Source: Lachnospiraceae bacterium (GTDB taxonomy: Bacteria > Bacillota > Clostridia > Lachnospirales > Lachnospiraceae). Taken from it: a stretch of 50,892 nucleotides of DNA. A program made the translations under genes and the position numbers. How positions within the stretch are numbered: the first letter of the stretch is position 1; the number at the start of each line of letters is the position of its first letter. This document shows positions 25,797-35,147 of the stretch, in pieces. The notes below the pieces were generated by a model. That model made no database searches. It saw only the letters and a program-made list of their open reading frames with translations, and was not told where the DNA came from. Location of the stretch: NCBI GenBank assembly GCA_910574865.1, contig CAJTDN010000021.1, positions 8,032-58,923 of the forward strand, written 5' to 3'.

Positions 25797-25946
25797 TCAG
25801 GAGCGCGTAGACGCGCCCGACCTGTCCATCACCTGCTTCAACAAATCCGACATGTCCGACAAGTCCTCCTGGTACACGGCGTCCTCTATGTCCTCCACTT
25901 CCAGACTGGGTTTGAATTTCTTCAATTCCTCTTCGTAATTTAACAT
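25797..25946 (-). CDS. Conserved 49-residue acidic protein downstream of folC
   Basis: From the ATG at 25946, with GGAGGAAACGTC just upstream, the frame gives NYEEELKKFKPSLEVEDIED, then DLSDMSDLLKQVMDR. It begins 17 bases before the folC stop codon, so it overlaps folC and is probably co-translated. It is helical and acidic with no known domain. The strong ribosome binding site and tight placement support a real gene. An earlier in-frame start lies inside folC and lacks a ribosome binding site. Confidence 0.6.
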   Translation of the reverse strand: MLNYEEELKKFKPSLEVEDIEDAVYQEDLSDMSDLLKQVMDRSGASTRS

Positions 25947-25962
25947 GACGTTTCCTCCATCC

Positions 25963-27261
25963 TTACCGCCCGGCCAAAACCGAACCGTCACCATCCATCT
26001 TCTTCAGCATGCCGGCCAGGTAAAGGGAACCGAGGCAGTATACCGTCCGATTGCCCTGGTTCTCCAACACGTAGTCCCACGCCTGGCAGGGCGATGTCTT
26101 TACTACCACCGGCCTGCCGGTCAGCTTTCGAAACACCTTCTCCAATTCCCGCACGTCTACCGCCCGTTCGTCCTCCAGCTGCGTCACCACGAAGCAGTCC
26201 ACGCCTGGCAGCGCGCACAGGCAGGCAATCATTTCCTTGTACTCCTTGTCCGACACTGCCGAAAACAAGACCATGCGTCTTTCTTCACGTGCCGAAACCG
26301 TCTCCACGAAGCGTTCCACCGCGCTGACGTTATGCGCGCCGTCCACATAGAGACGGGGACGCACTTCCTCCATCCTCCCCGGCCACTTCACGTCCGCGAG
26401 CGCGTGCCGCCATGCGGGCAAACGCCCCCCGCCGCCGAACAACGAGCGCATCACCTCCAGGGCGAGGCACGCGTTTTCCACCTGGTAAGGCGCCACGCCC
26501 GCCAGTCTCCATGTGATACCTCCATAATACTGACTTACAAGGGAAAATGCAATATGTTTCTCGGATGTTTCAAGAATTTTGAACGCGCGTTTCTCTATCT
26601 TTTTACATGGTGCGCCAACTTCCGACGCTTTTTCCTCTATTATGCCATCACTGCCCGCGCCGTTTTCCATATAAACCACCGGCACCCCGGCCTTGGCGAT
26701 TCCGGCCTTTTCGGCCGCGATTTCCTCCACCGTGTCCCCCAGCCACCGCATGTGGTCCCTGCCAATGGAGGTGATGACGCAGCATGCCGGACGGCTGACG
26801 GCGTTTGTCGCGTCAAGCCTCCCCCCGAGCCCGGTTTCCAGTACCACGTACTCCACTTCCGCGCGGGAAAACGATACCATGGCCATACAAAAAACAAACT
26901 CAAAAAAGGTAGGATGTGAAAACCCTTGCCGTTCCATTTCCCCTACCTTTTGATACACCGTCTCGAACGCTTCCGTAAATTCCCCGTCGGAAACTTGTCT
27001 CCCTCCGATGACGATGCGTTCATTCATCCGCACCAGGTGCGGGGAGGTAAAAAGTCCCACGCTCTTTCCCTGGGCGCGCAACATGGCATCCACGTAGGCA
27101 CATACCGAACCCTTGCCGTTAGTACCCGCCACGTGGACGACCTTCATCCGCTCCTCCTCCACTCCCAGCGTTTCAAGAAGTTCCCGGGTGTGGCCGAGTC
27201 CATTCTTCGTCGTAAACCTGGGAATGTCCAAAATATATTCCACGGCCTGCTTATATGTCAT
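25963..27261 (-). CDS. folC: Folylpolyglutamate synthase / dihydrofolate synthase
   Basis: 432 residues. It adds glutamate to folates with ATP, and possibly to dihydropteroate, in the cytoplasm. The Mur-ligase-type P-loop GTNGKGS is at residues 46-52; the omega-loop region TSPHLVRMNERI and the block ETGLGGRLDATNAV follow, then SIGRDHMRWLG and the C-terminal lid (PGRMEEV...YVDGAHNVSAVE). I start at 27261, after AAGGATAGGTGCGCC; the frame further upstream overlaps the preceding gene. It lies seven bases after the LTA-synthase-like gene and overlaps the 49-residue gene, forming an operon. Confidence 0.93.
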   Translation of the reverse strand: MTYKQAVEYILDIPRFTTKNGLGHTRELLETLGVEEERMKVVHVAGTNGKGSVCAYVDAMLRAQGKSVGLFTSPHLVRMNERIVIGGRQVSDGEFTEAFETVYQKVGEMERQGFSHPTFFEFVFCMAMVSFSRAEVEYVVLETGLGGRLDATNAVSRPACCVITSIGRDHMRWLGDTVEEIAAEKAGIAKAGVPVVYMENGAGSDGIIEEKASEVGAPCKKIEKRAFKILETSEKHIAFSLVSQYYGGITWRLAGVAPYQVENACLALEVMRSLFGGGGRLPAWRHALADVKWPGRMEEVRPRLYVDGAHNVSAVERFVETVSAREERRMVLFSAVSDKEYKEMIACLCALPGVDCFVVTQLEDERAVDVRELEKVFRKLTGRPVVVKTSPCQAWDYVLENQGNRTVYCLGSLYLAGMLKKMDGDGSVLAGR

Positions 27262-27268
27262 GGCGCAC

Positions 27269-29566
27269 CTATCCTTCTTCCGCCAGAAACGCGTCACGCC
27301 CCGCCGGCACGTCCTGCCCCGATTCCGGCAGCTCCACCAGGCTCCCTTGCCGATACTCGTACTTTTTCGACGTCCTGAAAATAGTGCTGCTTGAACCAAC
27401 CTGTGCCAGCATGACGACGTCCCCGTCGTTTAACTGGGATTTTCTCAAGTCCACCCGCGTGTTATTTAAAAACGAAGTTTCCTGCTTTTCCCCGTTGATA
27501 TAAACCTTCGTCTGTTTCGTGAAGTTTTCCCCATAAAAACTATAGCTCCCGTCGGTCTGCTCCACCAGGTCCGACACGATGGTGTCACGCACGCCCATCG
27601 CCATGTGCCCCTCGGTAATCGGGCTACCTTTCTCTTCATAAACGTACTGCTTCCCATAGAGAATGTCATACTGCAAAAGCTCCAGGTCGGCCAAATAGTT
27701 TTTCGTGGACTTGCGCTGCTGATGGTAATTGAACACCGTGCCCGCATGGATGTCCAGCCTGTCAAGAACTTCCGCCATGATCTGGTAGGCCGCGTAGTTG
27801 CCGTCCTTCTTTTCCAGCCCGATGTTGTCCCAGATGACGTAGTTCGTGTTATAGAGGTACTTGCTTTTGACGTCCTTCGCCTGCAGGCCCATCGTCGGCA
27901 AATGATCCCCGTAAAACACGACCACGGTCGGCTCCCCACGCTCTTCCAGGGCGGCGACCAGTTCTCCGGCAAACTTGTCCATCTCATAAACCATGTTCAC
28001 GTAATACTCCCACGCATACATCCTGCCCTCGTCCTCGATACCGCCCACGATGATACGCGGGTTGTCAAGCACCCGCTCCGTCGGGTAATCGCCGTGCCCC
28101 TGCACGCTGATCGTCATCACGAAGTCCGTTCCCTCCGTCGTGTCAAGCGAGTCCATGATATGGGGAATCAACACGTCGTCCGTCGCCCACCCCTTCTCCG
28201 TCAACTGCAGGATGTTCATGAATTCCTTGCTCGTATAATGGTCGAACCCCATATGGTTGAACACCTGCGCCCGACTATAAAAATTACCCCCGTTATTGTG
28301 CAGGGCTTCCGCGCCGTACCCGATGCTTCGAAGCGCGGTCGCCGCGCTCTCCATGACCCGCATCTTCGCGTACGTCTTATAAGGGTATTCGCCCGGCCCG
28401 AAAAAACGCATGCTCATGCCCGTCAGCACCTCGAACTCCGTGTTGGCAGTTCCCGCGCCGATGGACGGGGCCTTGAAATAGCCGGAAGAATATTCCTTTG
28501 ACATCTTCCGCAAGTTGGGAATCGGGTCTTCGGAAAACTGCAGCCATTCCACCTCGGTCGGATCGAAGTAGGATTCCAGCTGGACGAAGATGATATTGGG
28601 CAGGGAGCTTTCCGAACGTCCCGTCTCGTTCACGTTAATCGCTCCATTATTACTAATCTTGCGCATCGTCGCCTCACTGTAGCCCGCCGGCTCGTCTATG
28701 CCCGTGTCCAAAACGCTTGACACGAAACAATAAGGAAATCCATAGTCCTCGTAGGCAAAAGCGATATTCCCAAAATAATTGGAAATGACCCGGTTGTCAA
28801 TGGCCACGTCCGTCACGTACAAATAAGCGGCGCACGACACCACCACGCCGACGGCCGCCAGGGCATGGTGCATCTTCCCCTGGTACTGTCCCCCGCGCTT
28901 CCACATGGAAATCAGCCAAATGATGATGGCCACGCTGGCAATGCTCAAGAGGACGATTTCCACCGTCGAGAAATAATTCGTGGTCAACGTAATCGCGTCC
29001 GACAAGACCACCAGGTCCTGCGCGTTAAACGGCGTCACCCGCATCGTCAGGAGGTATCCGTTGGCAAAGCCCCCGATCAGCCAGATGACACTGATCAAGA
29101 ATCGGACGAAAATCCTCCGCCTGACAAGGTAGACCACGGAAAACGTCATGCAAATCAAAAAGGAATTATATAAAAACACCAGTGGCGTGTCCACCATGTA
29201 TTCCCAGGCCTCAAACAAAGAATGGCGCGAAAACACCTCGATAAAAAAGTTAATGAAGCACGACAACAAGAAATGCATCACGATGGAAAAGCGGTTCATC
29301 CACAACCAGATTGGACGCATCTTCTTCGCGAACGTGCTGTTGCGCCGTTCCTCCAAAAGCTTCTCCTTGTGTTCTTTTTTCTTTTTATAATGTTCCTTGA
29401 CGTCCGCCCATGTCAAATGCTTGATTTTATCGAAAAATGCCTTGGCATCCGGTTTTTTCCACCGGAACCTCTTTCCCCGTGATTTCTTTTGATTTAAATT
29501 TTCCTCTTGTAAATTCTCCTCTTGCGGTTTCTTCCATTGAATTTTCTTAAACTGGATTTTCTTCAT
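27269..29566 (-). CDS. LTA synthase family membrane sulfatase-fold protein
   Basis: 765 residues. A long basic N-terminal tail (K/Q-rich, about 80 residues) precedes five membrane helices (residues 85-265) and an extracellular sulfatase-like catalytic domain. The catalytic Thr is in GAGTANTEFEVLTG; metal ligands are expected in IFVQLESYFD and FYGDHLP. It should transfer glycerol-phosphate or a similar group to a cell-envelope polymer, as LTA synthases do, but the substrate is not certain. About 100 extra residues follow the catalytic domain (FTKQTKVYINGEK..), resembling a small beta-sandwich. AGAGAGGC precedes the ATG. folC follows directly. Confidence 0.88.
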   Translation of the reverse strand: MKKIQFKKIQWKKPQEENLQEENLNQKKSRGKRFRWKKPDAKAFFDKIKHLTWADVKEHYKKKKEHKEKLLEERRNSTFAKKMRPIWLWMNRFSIVMHFLLSCFINFFIEVFSRHSLFEAWEYMVDTPLVFLYNSFLICMTFSVVYLVRRRIFVRFLISVIWLIGGFANGYLLTMRVTPFNAQDLVVLSDAITLTTNYFSTVEIVLLSIASVAIIIWLISMWKRGGQYQGKMHHALAAVGVVVSCAAYLYVTDVAIDNRVISNYFGNIAFAYEDYGFPYCFVSSVLDTGIDEPAGYSEATMRKISNNGAINVNETGRSESSLPNIIFVQLESYFDPTEVEWLQFSEDPIPNLRKMSKEYSSGYFKAPSIGAGTANTEFEVLTGMSMRFFGPGEYPYKTYAKMRVMESAATALRSIGYGAEALHNNGGNFYSRAQVFNHMGFDHYTSKEFMNILQLTEKGWATDDVLIPHIMDSLDTTEGTDFVMTISVQGHGDYPTERVLDNPRIIVGGIEDEGRMYAWEYYVNMVYEMDKFAGELVAALEERGEPTVVVFYGDHLPTMGLQAKDVKSKYLYNTNYVIWDNIGLEKKDGNYAAYQIMAEVLDRLDIHAGTVFNYHQQRKSTKNYLADLELLQYDILYGKQYVYEEKGSPITEGHMAMGVRDTIVSDLVEQTDGSYSFYGENFTKQTKVYINGEKQETSFLNNTRVDLRKSQLNDGDVVMLAQVGSSSTIFRTSKKYEYRQGSLVELPESGQDVPAGRDAFLAEEG

Positions 29567-29688
29567 TGAAAGCCTCTCTTTTTAAACTTCTCCCATCCGG
29601 GACGACGTCTTGCCATAACGCCGCCCCTTCCCTTGCTATACTTTCCAAGTTACACTGCACGGACAAATCCCGAAAAACAACCTTCCCG

Positions 29689-32337
29689 TCACTTTCTCAA
29701 ACCAGCCATGCGCTCCTGCACCTGCGCGAGCATTTGCGTATATTTCTCCAATTTTTCGCGCTCCGCGCGTACCTTGTCCGCGGGCGCCTTGCTGGTGAAC
29801 TTCTCGTTCGACAACATGCCCTCGGCACGCTTGATTTCCCTCGCCAGGCGCTCTTCCTCCTTGGCCAGGCGTTCCAATTCCTGCGCGAAATCAACCAGGT
29901 CCTCGAGCGGCAGATAGACCGTCGCCCCCGGTACCACGATGGACACGGCATCCTCCGCGACATCTTTCTTCACCGACTCCACGACAATGTCACTGGCCGC
30001 CATCAACGGCTGGGCGGATTCCTTCAACTGATTCAGTCCATACAAAAACTTTTCGTCCCCGCTCACCACGAACACCTTCGTCTTACGGCCGTTCGGCACG
30101 TTCATCTCGGAACGGATGTTTCGTATACCCCTTGTAATGTCCTTGACATGCCCAAGCAGCGCCTCGTCCTTCGGATGATTCCAATCCTCCCTGTAAACCG
30201 GCCAGTCGGACATCATCAGCGACTCCTCCTCCGGCTTCAACGCGCCGTAAATCTCTTCCGTGATAAACGGCATGAACGGGTGCAAAAGCTTTAACGCGTT
30301 TCCAAGCACCGTCTTTAACGCCCACAACGCGCAGTTCGCCTCGGCCGGTTTCTCTTCTTTATGATAAATTCGGTATTTCACCAGTTCCACGTACCAGTCA
30401 CAGAACTCGTCCCAAATAAAGTCGTAAATCTTTTGTACCGCGATTCCCAACTCGTATTTGTCCATGTTCTCCGTCACGTCCTTCGCCAACGTATTGACCT
30501 TGGACAAAATCCACTTGTCCGCCGCGGTAAAAAACTTCGAATCCGGCTCGGCAATCTCTTCATCCCCCACGTTCATGAGGATGAAACGCGATGCGTTCCA
30601 CACCTTGTTGGCAAAATTGCGGCTCGCCTCCACCCTCTCGTTGTAAAAACGCATGTCATTGCCCGGCGCGTTTCCGGTCACGAGCGTCAAGCGCAACGCG
30701 TCCGCCCCGTACTGCTCAATGACGTCCAATGGGTCGATGCCGTTTCCAAGGGACTTGCTCATCTTGCGTCCCTGCGAGTCGCGAATCAGCCCGTGGATCA
30801 GAACCGTGTGGAACGGCGACTTGCCCGTATGCTCGAAGCCGGAAAACACCATGCGGATGACCCAGAAGAAAATGATGTCGTACCCGGTCACCAGCACGTC
30901 GGTCGGGTAGAAATACTCCAGGTCTTTCGTCTGCTCGGGCCACCCCAGCGTGGAGAACGGCCACAGAGCGGAGCTAAACCATGTGTCCAACGTATCCTCG
31001 TCCTGCCTAAAATGCGTCCCGCCGCAGTGCGGGCATTTCTCCGGCATTTCCCTCGCCACCACGAACTCGCCGCACTCGTCGCAGTAATATGCCGGAATGC
31101 GGTGTCCCCACCAAATCTGGCGGGAAATGCACCAGTCCTTGATATTTTCCAGCCAATGCAGGTACGTCTTGTCAAATCGCTCCGGCACGAATTTCAGTTC
31201 CCCGGTCTTCAACGCCTCGATGGCCGGCTTCGCCAGCTCGTCCATCTTCACGAACCACTGCTGCTTGATGAGCGGCTCCACGGTCGTTTTGCAACGGTCG
31301 TGCGTGCCGACGCTGTGGGCATGCGGCACCACCTTTACCAGGTAACCCTGCTCCTCCAGGTCGCGGACGATGGCCTTTCGCGCCTCGTAGCGCCCCATCC
31401 CCGCGTACTTCCCGCCATTTTCATTGATGGTGGCGTCGTCGTTCATGATGTTGATCTCTTCCAGGCCATGACGCCTGCCGACCTCGAAGTCATTCGGATC
31501 GTGCGCCGGCGTAATCTTCACCGCGCCGGTTCCAAACTCCTTGTCCACATAATAATCCGCCACGACCGGGATTTCCCGGTTCACCAACGGCAAAACCACG
31601 TTCTTGCCGACAAGGTTCTTGTAACGCTCGTCTTCCGGATGCACGGCAATCGCCGTGTCCCCGAGCATCGTCTCCGGACGCGTCGTGGCGATTTCCAAAA
31701 AGTCGTCCGTGCCCACGACCGGGTACTTGATATGCCAAAAATGGCCGTCCTGGTCCTCGTGTTCCACCTCCGCGTCGGACAACGAGGTATTGCACTTCGG
31801 GCACCAGTTGATGATGCGCGACCCCTTATAAATATACCCCTTCTCATACAAGCGGATGAAGACCTCCTCCACCGCCTTCGAACAGCCCTCGTCCATCGTG
31901 AAGCGTTCCCGGTCCCAGTCGCAGGAAATGCCCATCTTCTTCAGCTGGTTCTCGATAGTGCCGGCATACTCCTCTTTCCACTGCCAGGTACGCGCGAGGA
32001 ACCCTTCACGGCCAAGCTCCTTTTTGTCAATACCTTCTTCTTTTAATTGGTTCGTCACCTTCACTTCCGTGGATATCGCCGCGTGGTCGGTTCCCGGAAT
32101 CCACAGCGCGTTGTATCCCTGCATCCGCTTATAACGAATCAGGATGTCCTGCAACGTATTGTCAAACGCATGTCCCATGTGCAGCTTTCCCGTAATGTTC
32201 GGCGGCGGCATCACCGTCGTGAATGGCTTTCTGTCCTCGTCCACCTCGGCGTGGAAATACTTTTTCTCGCACCACTTTTCATACAACTTTCCCTCAATCT
32301 CTTTTGGATTGTAGGTCTTCGCCAGTTCTTTCTTCAT
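29689..32337 (-). CDS. valS: Valyl-tRNA synthetase
   Basis: 882 residues, complete. HIGH-type motif [14 protein letters not shown], signature EEIN..NDD in the editing domain, a cysteine set (CDECGEF and CPHCGGTHF) inserted before the catalytic end, the KMSKSLGNG loop, anticodon-binding helices and a C-terminal coiled-coil ([18 protein letters not shown]). It charges tRNA-Val. The start at 32337 has GGAGAGGAAGAGG upstream; the longer frame would run into the leader RNA. Its transcript starts with a T-box and then carries the structured element of copy 2, so at least one level of tRNA-dependent control exists. Confidence 0.96.
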   Translation of the reverse strand: MKKELAKTYNPKEIEGKLYEKWCEKKYFHAEVDEDRKPFTTVMPPPNITGKLHMGHAFDNTLQDILIRYKRMQGYNALWIPGTDHAAISTEVKVTNQLKEEGIDKKELGREGFLARTWQWKEEYAGTIENQLKKMGISCDWDRERFTMDEGCSKAVEEVFIRLYEKGYIYKGSRIINWCPKCNTSLSDAEVEHEDQDGHFWHIKYPVVGTDDFLEIATTRPETMLGDTAIAVHPEDERYKNLVGKNVVLPLVNREIPVVADYYVDKEFGTGAVKITPAHDPNDFEVGRRHGLEEINIMNDDATINENGGKYAGMGRYEARKAIVRDLEEQGYLVKVVPHAHSVGTHDRCKTTVEPLIKQQWFVKMDELAKPAIEALKTGELKFVPERFDKTYLHWLENIKDWCISRQIWWGHRIPAYYCDECGEFVVAREMPEKCPHCGGTHFRQDEDTLDTWFSSALWPFSTLGWPEQTKDLEYFYPTDVLVTGYDIIFFWVIRMVFSGFEHTGKSPFHTVLIHGLIRDSQGRKMSKSLGNGIDPLDVIEQYGADALRLTLVTGNAPGNDMRFYNERVEASRNFANKVWNASRFILMNVGDEEIAEPDSKFFTAADKWILSKVNTLAKDVTENMDKYELGIAVQKIYDFIWDEFCDWYVELVKYRIYHKEEKPAEANCALWALKTVLGNALKLLHPFMPFITEEIYGALKPEEESLMMSDWPVYREDWNHPKDEALLGHVKDITRGIRNIRSEMNVPNGRKTKVFVVSGDEKFLYGLNQLKESAQPLMAASDIVVESVKKDVAEDAVSIVVPGATVYLPLEDLVDFAQELERLAKEEERLAREIKRAEGMLSNEKFTSKAPADKVRAEREKLEKYTQMLAQVQERMAGLRK

Positions 32338-32354
32338 CCTCTTCCTCTCCTTGA

Positions 32355-32452
32355 CTATAAGCACTTGGCGCCCGTCCTTTGGACGCTTACGTGCGAATGT
32401 ACTCCACGCCACTTAGCGAGGTATCTCACGAGCTTAGTCGCGCGGAGTTTCC
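32355..32452 (-). ncRNA. Structured 98-nt RNA element, copy 2 (between T-box terminator and valS)
   Basis: Same 98-nt length and about 80% identity to 7449-7546. The closing stem ACTCCGC pairs with GTGGAGT (one G-U pair), ACATTCGCAC is identical, and the inner hairpin becomes GCGTCC/GGGCGC with an A-U to G-C exchange relative to copy 1. The element ends 17 bases before the valS start and follows the T-box terminator directly, so it is made only when the T-box reads through, or from an unseen start. Confidence 0.6.
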
Positions 32453-32460
32453 AGCTAAAG

Positions 32461-32734
32461 CAAAAATGCCCCTTACTTGCGTAAAGGGCGGGCATTCTCC
32501 GCTGTACCACCTTAATTTTCGGCATGCCGTCACGCCGACTCTCGGTCCTGTAACGTAAACCACCACGGGGCGTCCTACTTGGCGTTTTCCACGCTTTCAG
32601 ACGTCCGGTTTGGAAACCACGTTCTATAACCCTTGTGCCGAAACCGCCTTCCAGCCCGGCGCGCCATGCGCCGGGGCGGTTCTCTCTGCCGGCAGCGGTT
32701 ATATACTCCTTTTCCGCATCACCTTTTTCTCGTC
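32461..32734 (-). promoter_or_regulatory. Valine T-box riboswitch
   Basis: The minus strand has all main T-box parts: AGTA-type loop E near 32704, AGAGAG and GGAA of the Stem I distal region, a specifier region GAAC-GTG-GTT at 32615-32623 in which both triplets are valine codons, the invariant AAGGTGGTACAGCGG at 32499-32513 and a terminator hairpin with GCCCTTTAC/GTAAGGG ending in TTTTTG at 32461. Uncharged tRNA-Val would stabilise the antiterminator and allow valS transcription. Confidence 0.92.
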
Positions 32735-32740
32735 CGTTCT

Positions 32741-32769
32741 ATCATAACTGCGAAGAAGTGATTTGTCAA
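32741..32769 (-). promoter_or_regulatory. Promoter of the T-box-valS transcript
   Basis: TTGACA (32764-32769) and TATGAT (32741-32746) with a 17-bp spacer on the minus strand, an excellent vegetative promoter. Confidence 0.9.
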
Positions 32770-32900
32770 GGAATTTAGGGAATCTTAAGAATGCCCCACT
32801 CAATCTTAAGATGTTATCCCTCCCACCCATGGGGTGCGCGGCTCCACGTTCCTATTTTCGCCCATTGAGCGCACACCACGGGTTCTCAACTGTTTCCCGC

Positions 32901-33776
32901 TTATTGCTGCCGCAATTTTTGTATCATCTCCACGATGGAATATCCATAATTTTCTGCCGTCGCCCAGCCGGTCCCCTGCGGGTTTTCCTGCTGCCCCAGC
33001 CACTCCACGTATGGGGCCGCCCCCTTGGCCACGTATTCATAACGTTCGTCCACGCACTCCTGGTTCAGCGGATCCGTCGTCGCGTACGCCTTTAAATGCT
33101 GAATCTGGGCACGAATCCCGGTTCGCACGTCCGGATAGGAGTTGCCCGGCACGCCACCACTGGTCGTGCCGATGCCGGCAAAATTAAATTGCTCAATCGA
33201 GGCGTCGCCGCCGTATTGCAGCCATCCCGTCTCCTTCATCGTCTGCACGAACGCCACTTCCGGGCGCACGCCCTCCGCCGTCGCCTCGTCATAATACATC
33301 TGGCAGAACGCCTCAATCGAATCCGCCCCACCCTTTGACAATTCCGCCGCCGGATACTCCATGCCCGATGATTTAAAATATGCCACCATCTGCTCCACGC
33401 TCACGCTGCTGCTTCCCATGATGGGATACTGGCCGTCGGCAATGACCTCCTCGGCAGTTTCCGAACCGTTCCCGCTCCCACCGCCCCCTGGTTGTCCACC
33501 TTGTGCACCATCCGCGTTTTCACCACCCGCCGCGTCACCCGCCGCTCCTTCTTCCCCATTTTCCGCTCCAGGAGTCTCGCCGTTTGCGCCATCCTCCGGG
33601 TTTCCTCCCCGGCGCGCCGCCTCGTTCTCCTCTGCGGCCTTGGAAAGGACTTCCGTCTCCCTTGCCCTGTTCTGCACGTAGGAACCACCCACGCCGAGCA
33701 TGACCGACAAGGCGAATGCCAGTCCCACTTCCAAATATAATTTTACCTTCCGATTTTGCAGCCATTCCCAGCCCAT
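32901..33776 (-). CDS. Membrane-anchored glucosaminidase-domain protein
   Basis: 292 residues. After 13 polar residues comes one membrane helix (LYLEVGLAFALSVMLGVGGS), then a long G/E/A/N-rich linker, and from about residue 115 a glucosaminidase (GH73-like) domain: AFVQTMKETGWLQYGGDA, NFAGIGTTSGG, then YPDVRTGIRAQIQHLKAY. The Glu in KETGW is the likely catalytic residue. It would cut peptidoglycan glycan strands outside the cell, during growth or sporulation. The ATG at 33776 is chosen for GGGGGCG upstream; a start ten codons earlier has no ribosome binding site. Confidence 0.85.
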   Translation of the reverse strand: MGWEWLQNRKVKLYLEVGLAFALSVMLGVGGSYVQNRARETEVLSKAAEENEAARRGGNPEDGANGETPGAENGEEGAAGDAAGGENADGAQGGQPGGGGSGNGSETAEEVIADGQYPIMGSSSVSVEQMVAYFKSSGMEYPAAELSKGGADSIEAFCQMYYDEATAEGVRPEVAFVQTMKETGWLQYGGDASIEQFNFAGIGTTSGGVPGNSYPDVRTGIRAQIQHLKAYATTDPLNQECVDERYEYVAKGAAPYVEWLGQQENPQGTGWATAENYGYSIVEMIQKLRQQ

Positions 33777-33957
33777 GAGTCCACGCCCCCTCGTCGTTCC
33801 AATCATTTATGAATGAGTATCCCATTAAACTCTATGCCCGCCCCCCGGATTTTATGCCTTCCATACATCAACGATACATTTTCTTTACATCTACATTTTA
33901 GCAATACCAAATTAGAAAATCAATAAGGTTTTTTCCACTTAATTTTCCCAAAATTTA

Positions 33958-33986
33958 TTGATATACGTTTTGGGTTATGCTATTAT
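33958..33986 (+). promoter_or_regulatory. Promoter of the broken antitoxin-like gene
   Basis: TTGATA (33958-33963) and TATTAT (33981-33986) with a 17-bp spacer in AT-rich DNA. Confidence 0.6.
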
Positions 33987-34055
33987 TTAAGCAAAGAAAT
34001 ACGTCAACCTATCATTTCGCCCGCCTCGCATCAGTAAAAGAAAGGAAAATGTATT

Positions 34056-34345
34056 ATGGTAACATTTAATCTAAACGAAAATGCCACAATAACCGATAAT
34101 GAAAGAAAAATCCTTACAGAAGCAAAAAGAAAACCATCTTATACGATGAGGATTCTCCCGAACTGACCGCTGACATGGAACGCGCATTTATAGCAGCCAG
34201 AAAATCAAAGCCCTATCACGGAGAACGTCTTACACTTTACGTTTCTCCCGCGACAATGGAAAAAATAAAACATATGGGTACTGATTATATTACAATATTA
34301 AGCCATTTACTCGATAAAGCCGTCGATGAATATCGCGCAATTTAG
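34056..34345 (+). pseudogene. Small antitoxin-like gene with frameshift
   Basis: AAAGGAAA precedes the ATG at 34056, which gives VTFNLNENATITDNERKILT, EAKRKPSY, and then stops. A second frame takes over at once: DEDSPELTADMERAFIAARK, then LTLYVSPATMEKIKHMG and a hydrophobic C-terminal helix to the TAG at 34343. One base is missing near 34144. The 'D-D/E-x-PELT...' start and the strand-helix-helix C-terminus resemble BrnA/CopG-type antitoxins. No toxin gene is next to it. The resemblance is by eye only. Confidence 0.5.
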
Positions 34346-34368
34346 TAATTGGTTTTATTGCGTCAGTG

Positions 34369-34384
34369 TAGCGTCGGTGTACAG
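34369..34384. mobile_element. Solo terminal repeat of the 279-bp MITE
   Basis: TAGCGTCGGTGTACAG stands alone, identical to the MITE end; the interior and other end are absent. It lies between the broken antitoxin-like gene and a GNAT gene, 17 bases beyond the GNAT stop. Confidence 0.7.
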
Positions 34385-34401
34385 ACGACGCTTGTCCCAA
34401 G

Positions 34402-34932
34402 CTACAAAACACATTCCAACTGACAGTCATATGGCTCCCGCTCCACATGTTCTTGATGGTACACTTCCGCCTCCACGCACCCCATCGCCTTGTAAAAGGC
34501 CTGGGTCTCAACGGCGGAATGGGCGGATATGTATAATTTGCGCGCGCCATGCTCCTTTGCCCATGCCTTGGCCGCACAAAACAAAACTTTCCCTATCCCC
34601 TTCCCACGCATGTCCTCCGACACGTGGATACATGACAAGTCGAGATATTTTTGCCCTCCGCCAAACAAAGCCGGCTCAACGGAAGCGAAGCCCTTCAGTC
34701 TGCCACCGTCAAAGGCCGCATACACGAAACCGCCCGTGGCAATGGTATTTTTCAAGCATTTTACCAATATTTGATATTCCTCTTCTCCCCAATCGTCAAT
34801 AAACGGGGCATCCCTGATGATCCACCGGCCATTTTCCTTCCTCCAACATTTCGTGACATCCTGGCGGCGGATAAAGGCTCGAAACAATTCCCTGTTCAAT
34901 TCGTCCAAAACCAATTCTCTATATTGAAACAT
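34402..34932 (-). CDS. GNAT family N-acetyltransferase
   Basis: 176 residues with the GNAT fold. The acetyl-CoA loop is DMRGKGIGKVLFCAAKAWAK, preceded by strand 4 KYLDLSCIHVSE; the C-terminal AHSAVETQAFYKAMGCVEAE completes the fold. The substrate is unknown. GGAGGAGATTGG stands before the ATG. It seems to be a single-gene unit; a solo MITE end lies just past its 3' end. Confidence 0.88.
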   Translation of the reverse strand: MFQYRELVLDELNRELFRAFIRRQDVTKCWRKENGRWIIRDAPFIDDWGEEEYQILVKCLKNTIATGGFVYAAFDGGRLKGFASVEPALFGGGQKYLDLSCIHVSEDMRGKGIGKVLFCAAKAWAKEHGARKLYISAHSAVETQAFYKAMGCVEAEVYHQEHVEREPYDCQLECVL

Positions 34933-35147
34933 CCAATCTCCTCCTCACATACCGTATCGCGAATAGTAACCACAAATATTCCGTGCACGGTTTTCTTTCC
35001 CAGAGTATAACATATTTTCCCACATCATGGGATTATTTTATAAATAAAGCCAAAAAATGATAGAAAAATCCATCGTGCTTTGGTACAATCAGTCTTATCG
35101 AGGGGAAATGCACTGCCATCATTTTAGAAAACGGAGGAAAAAGAGAC

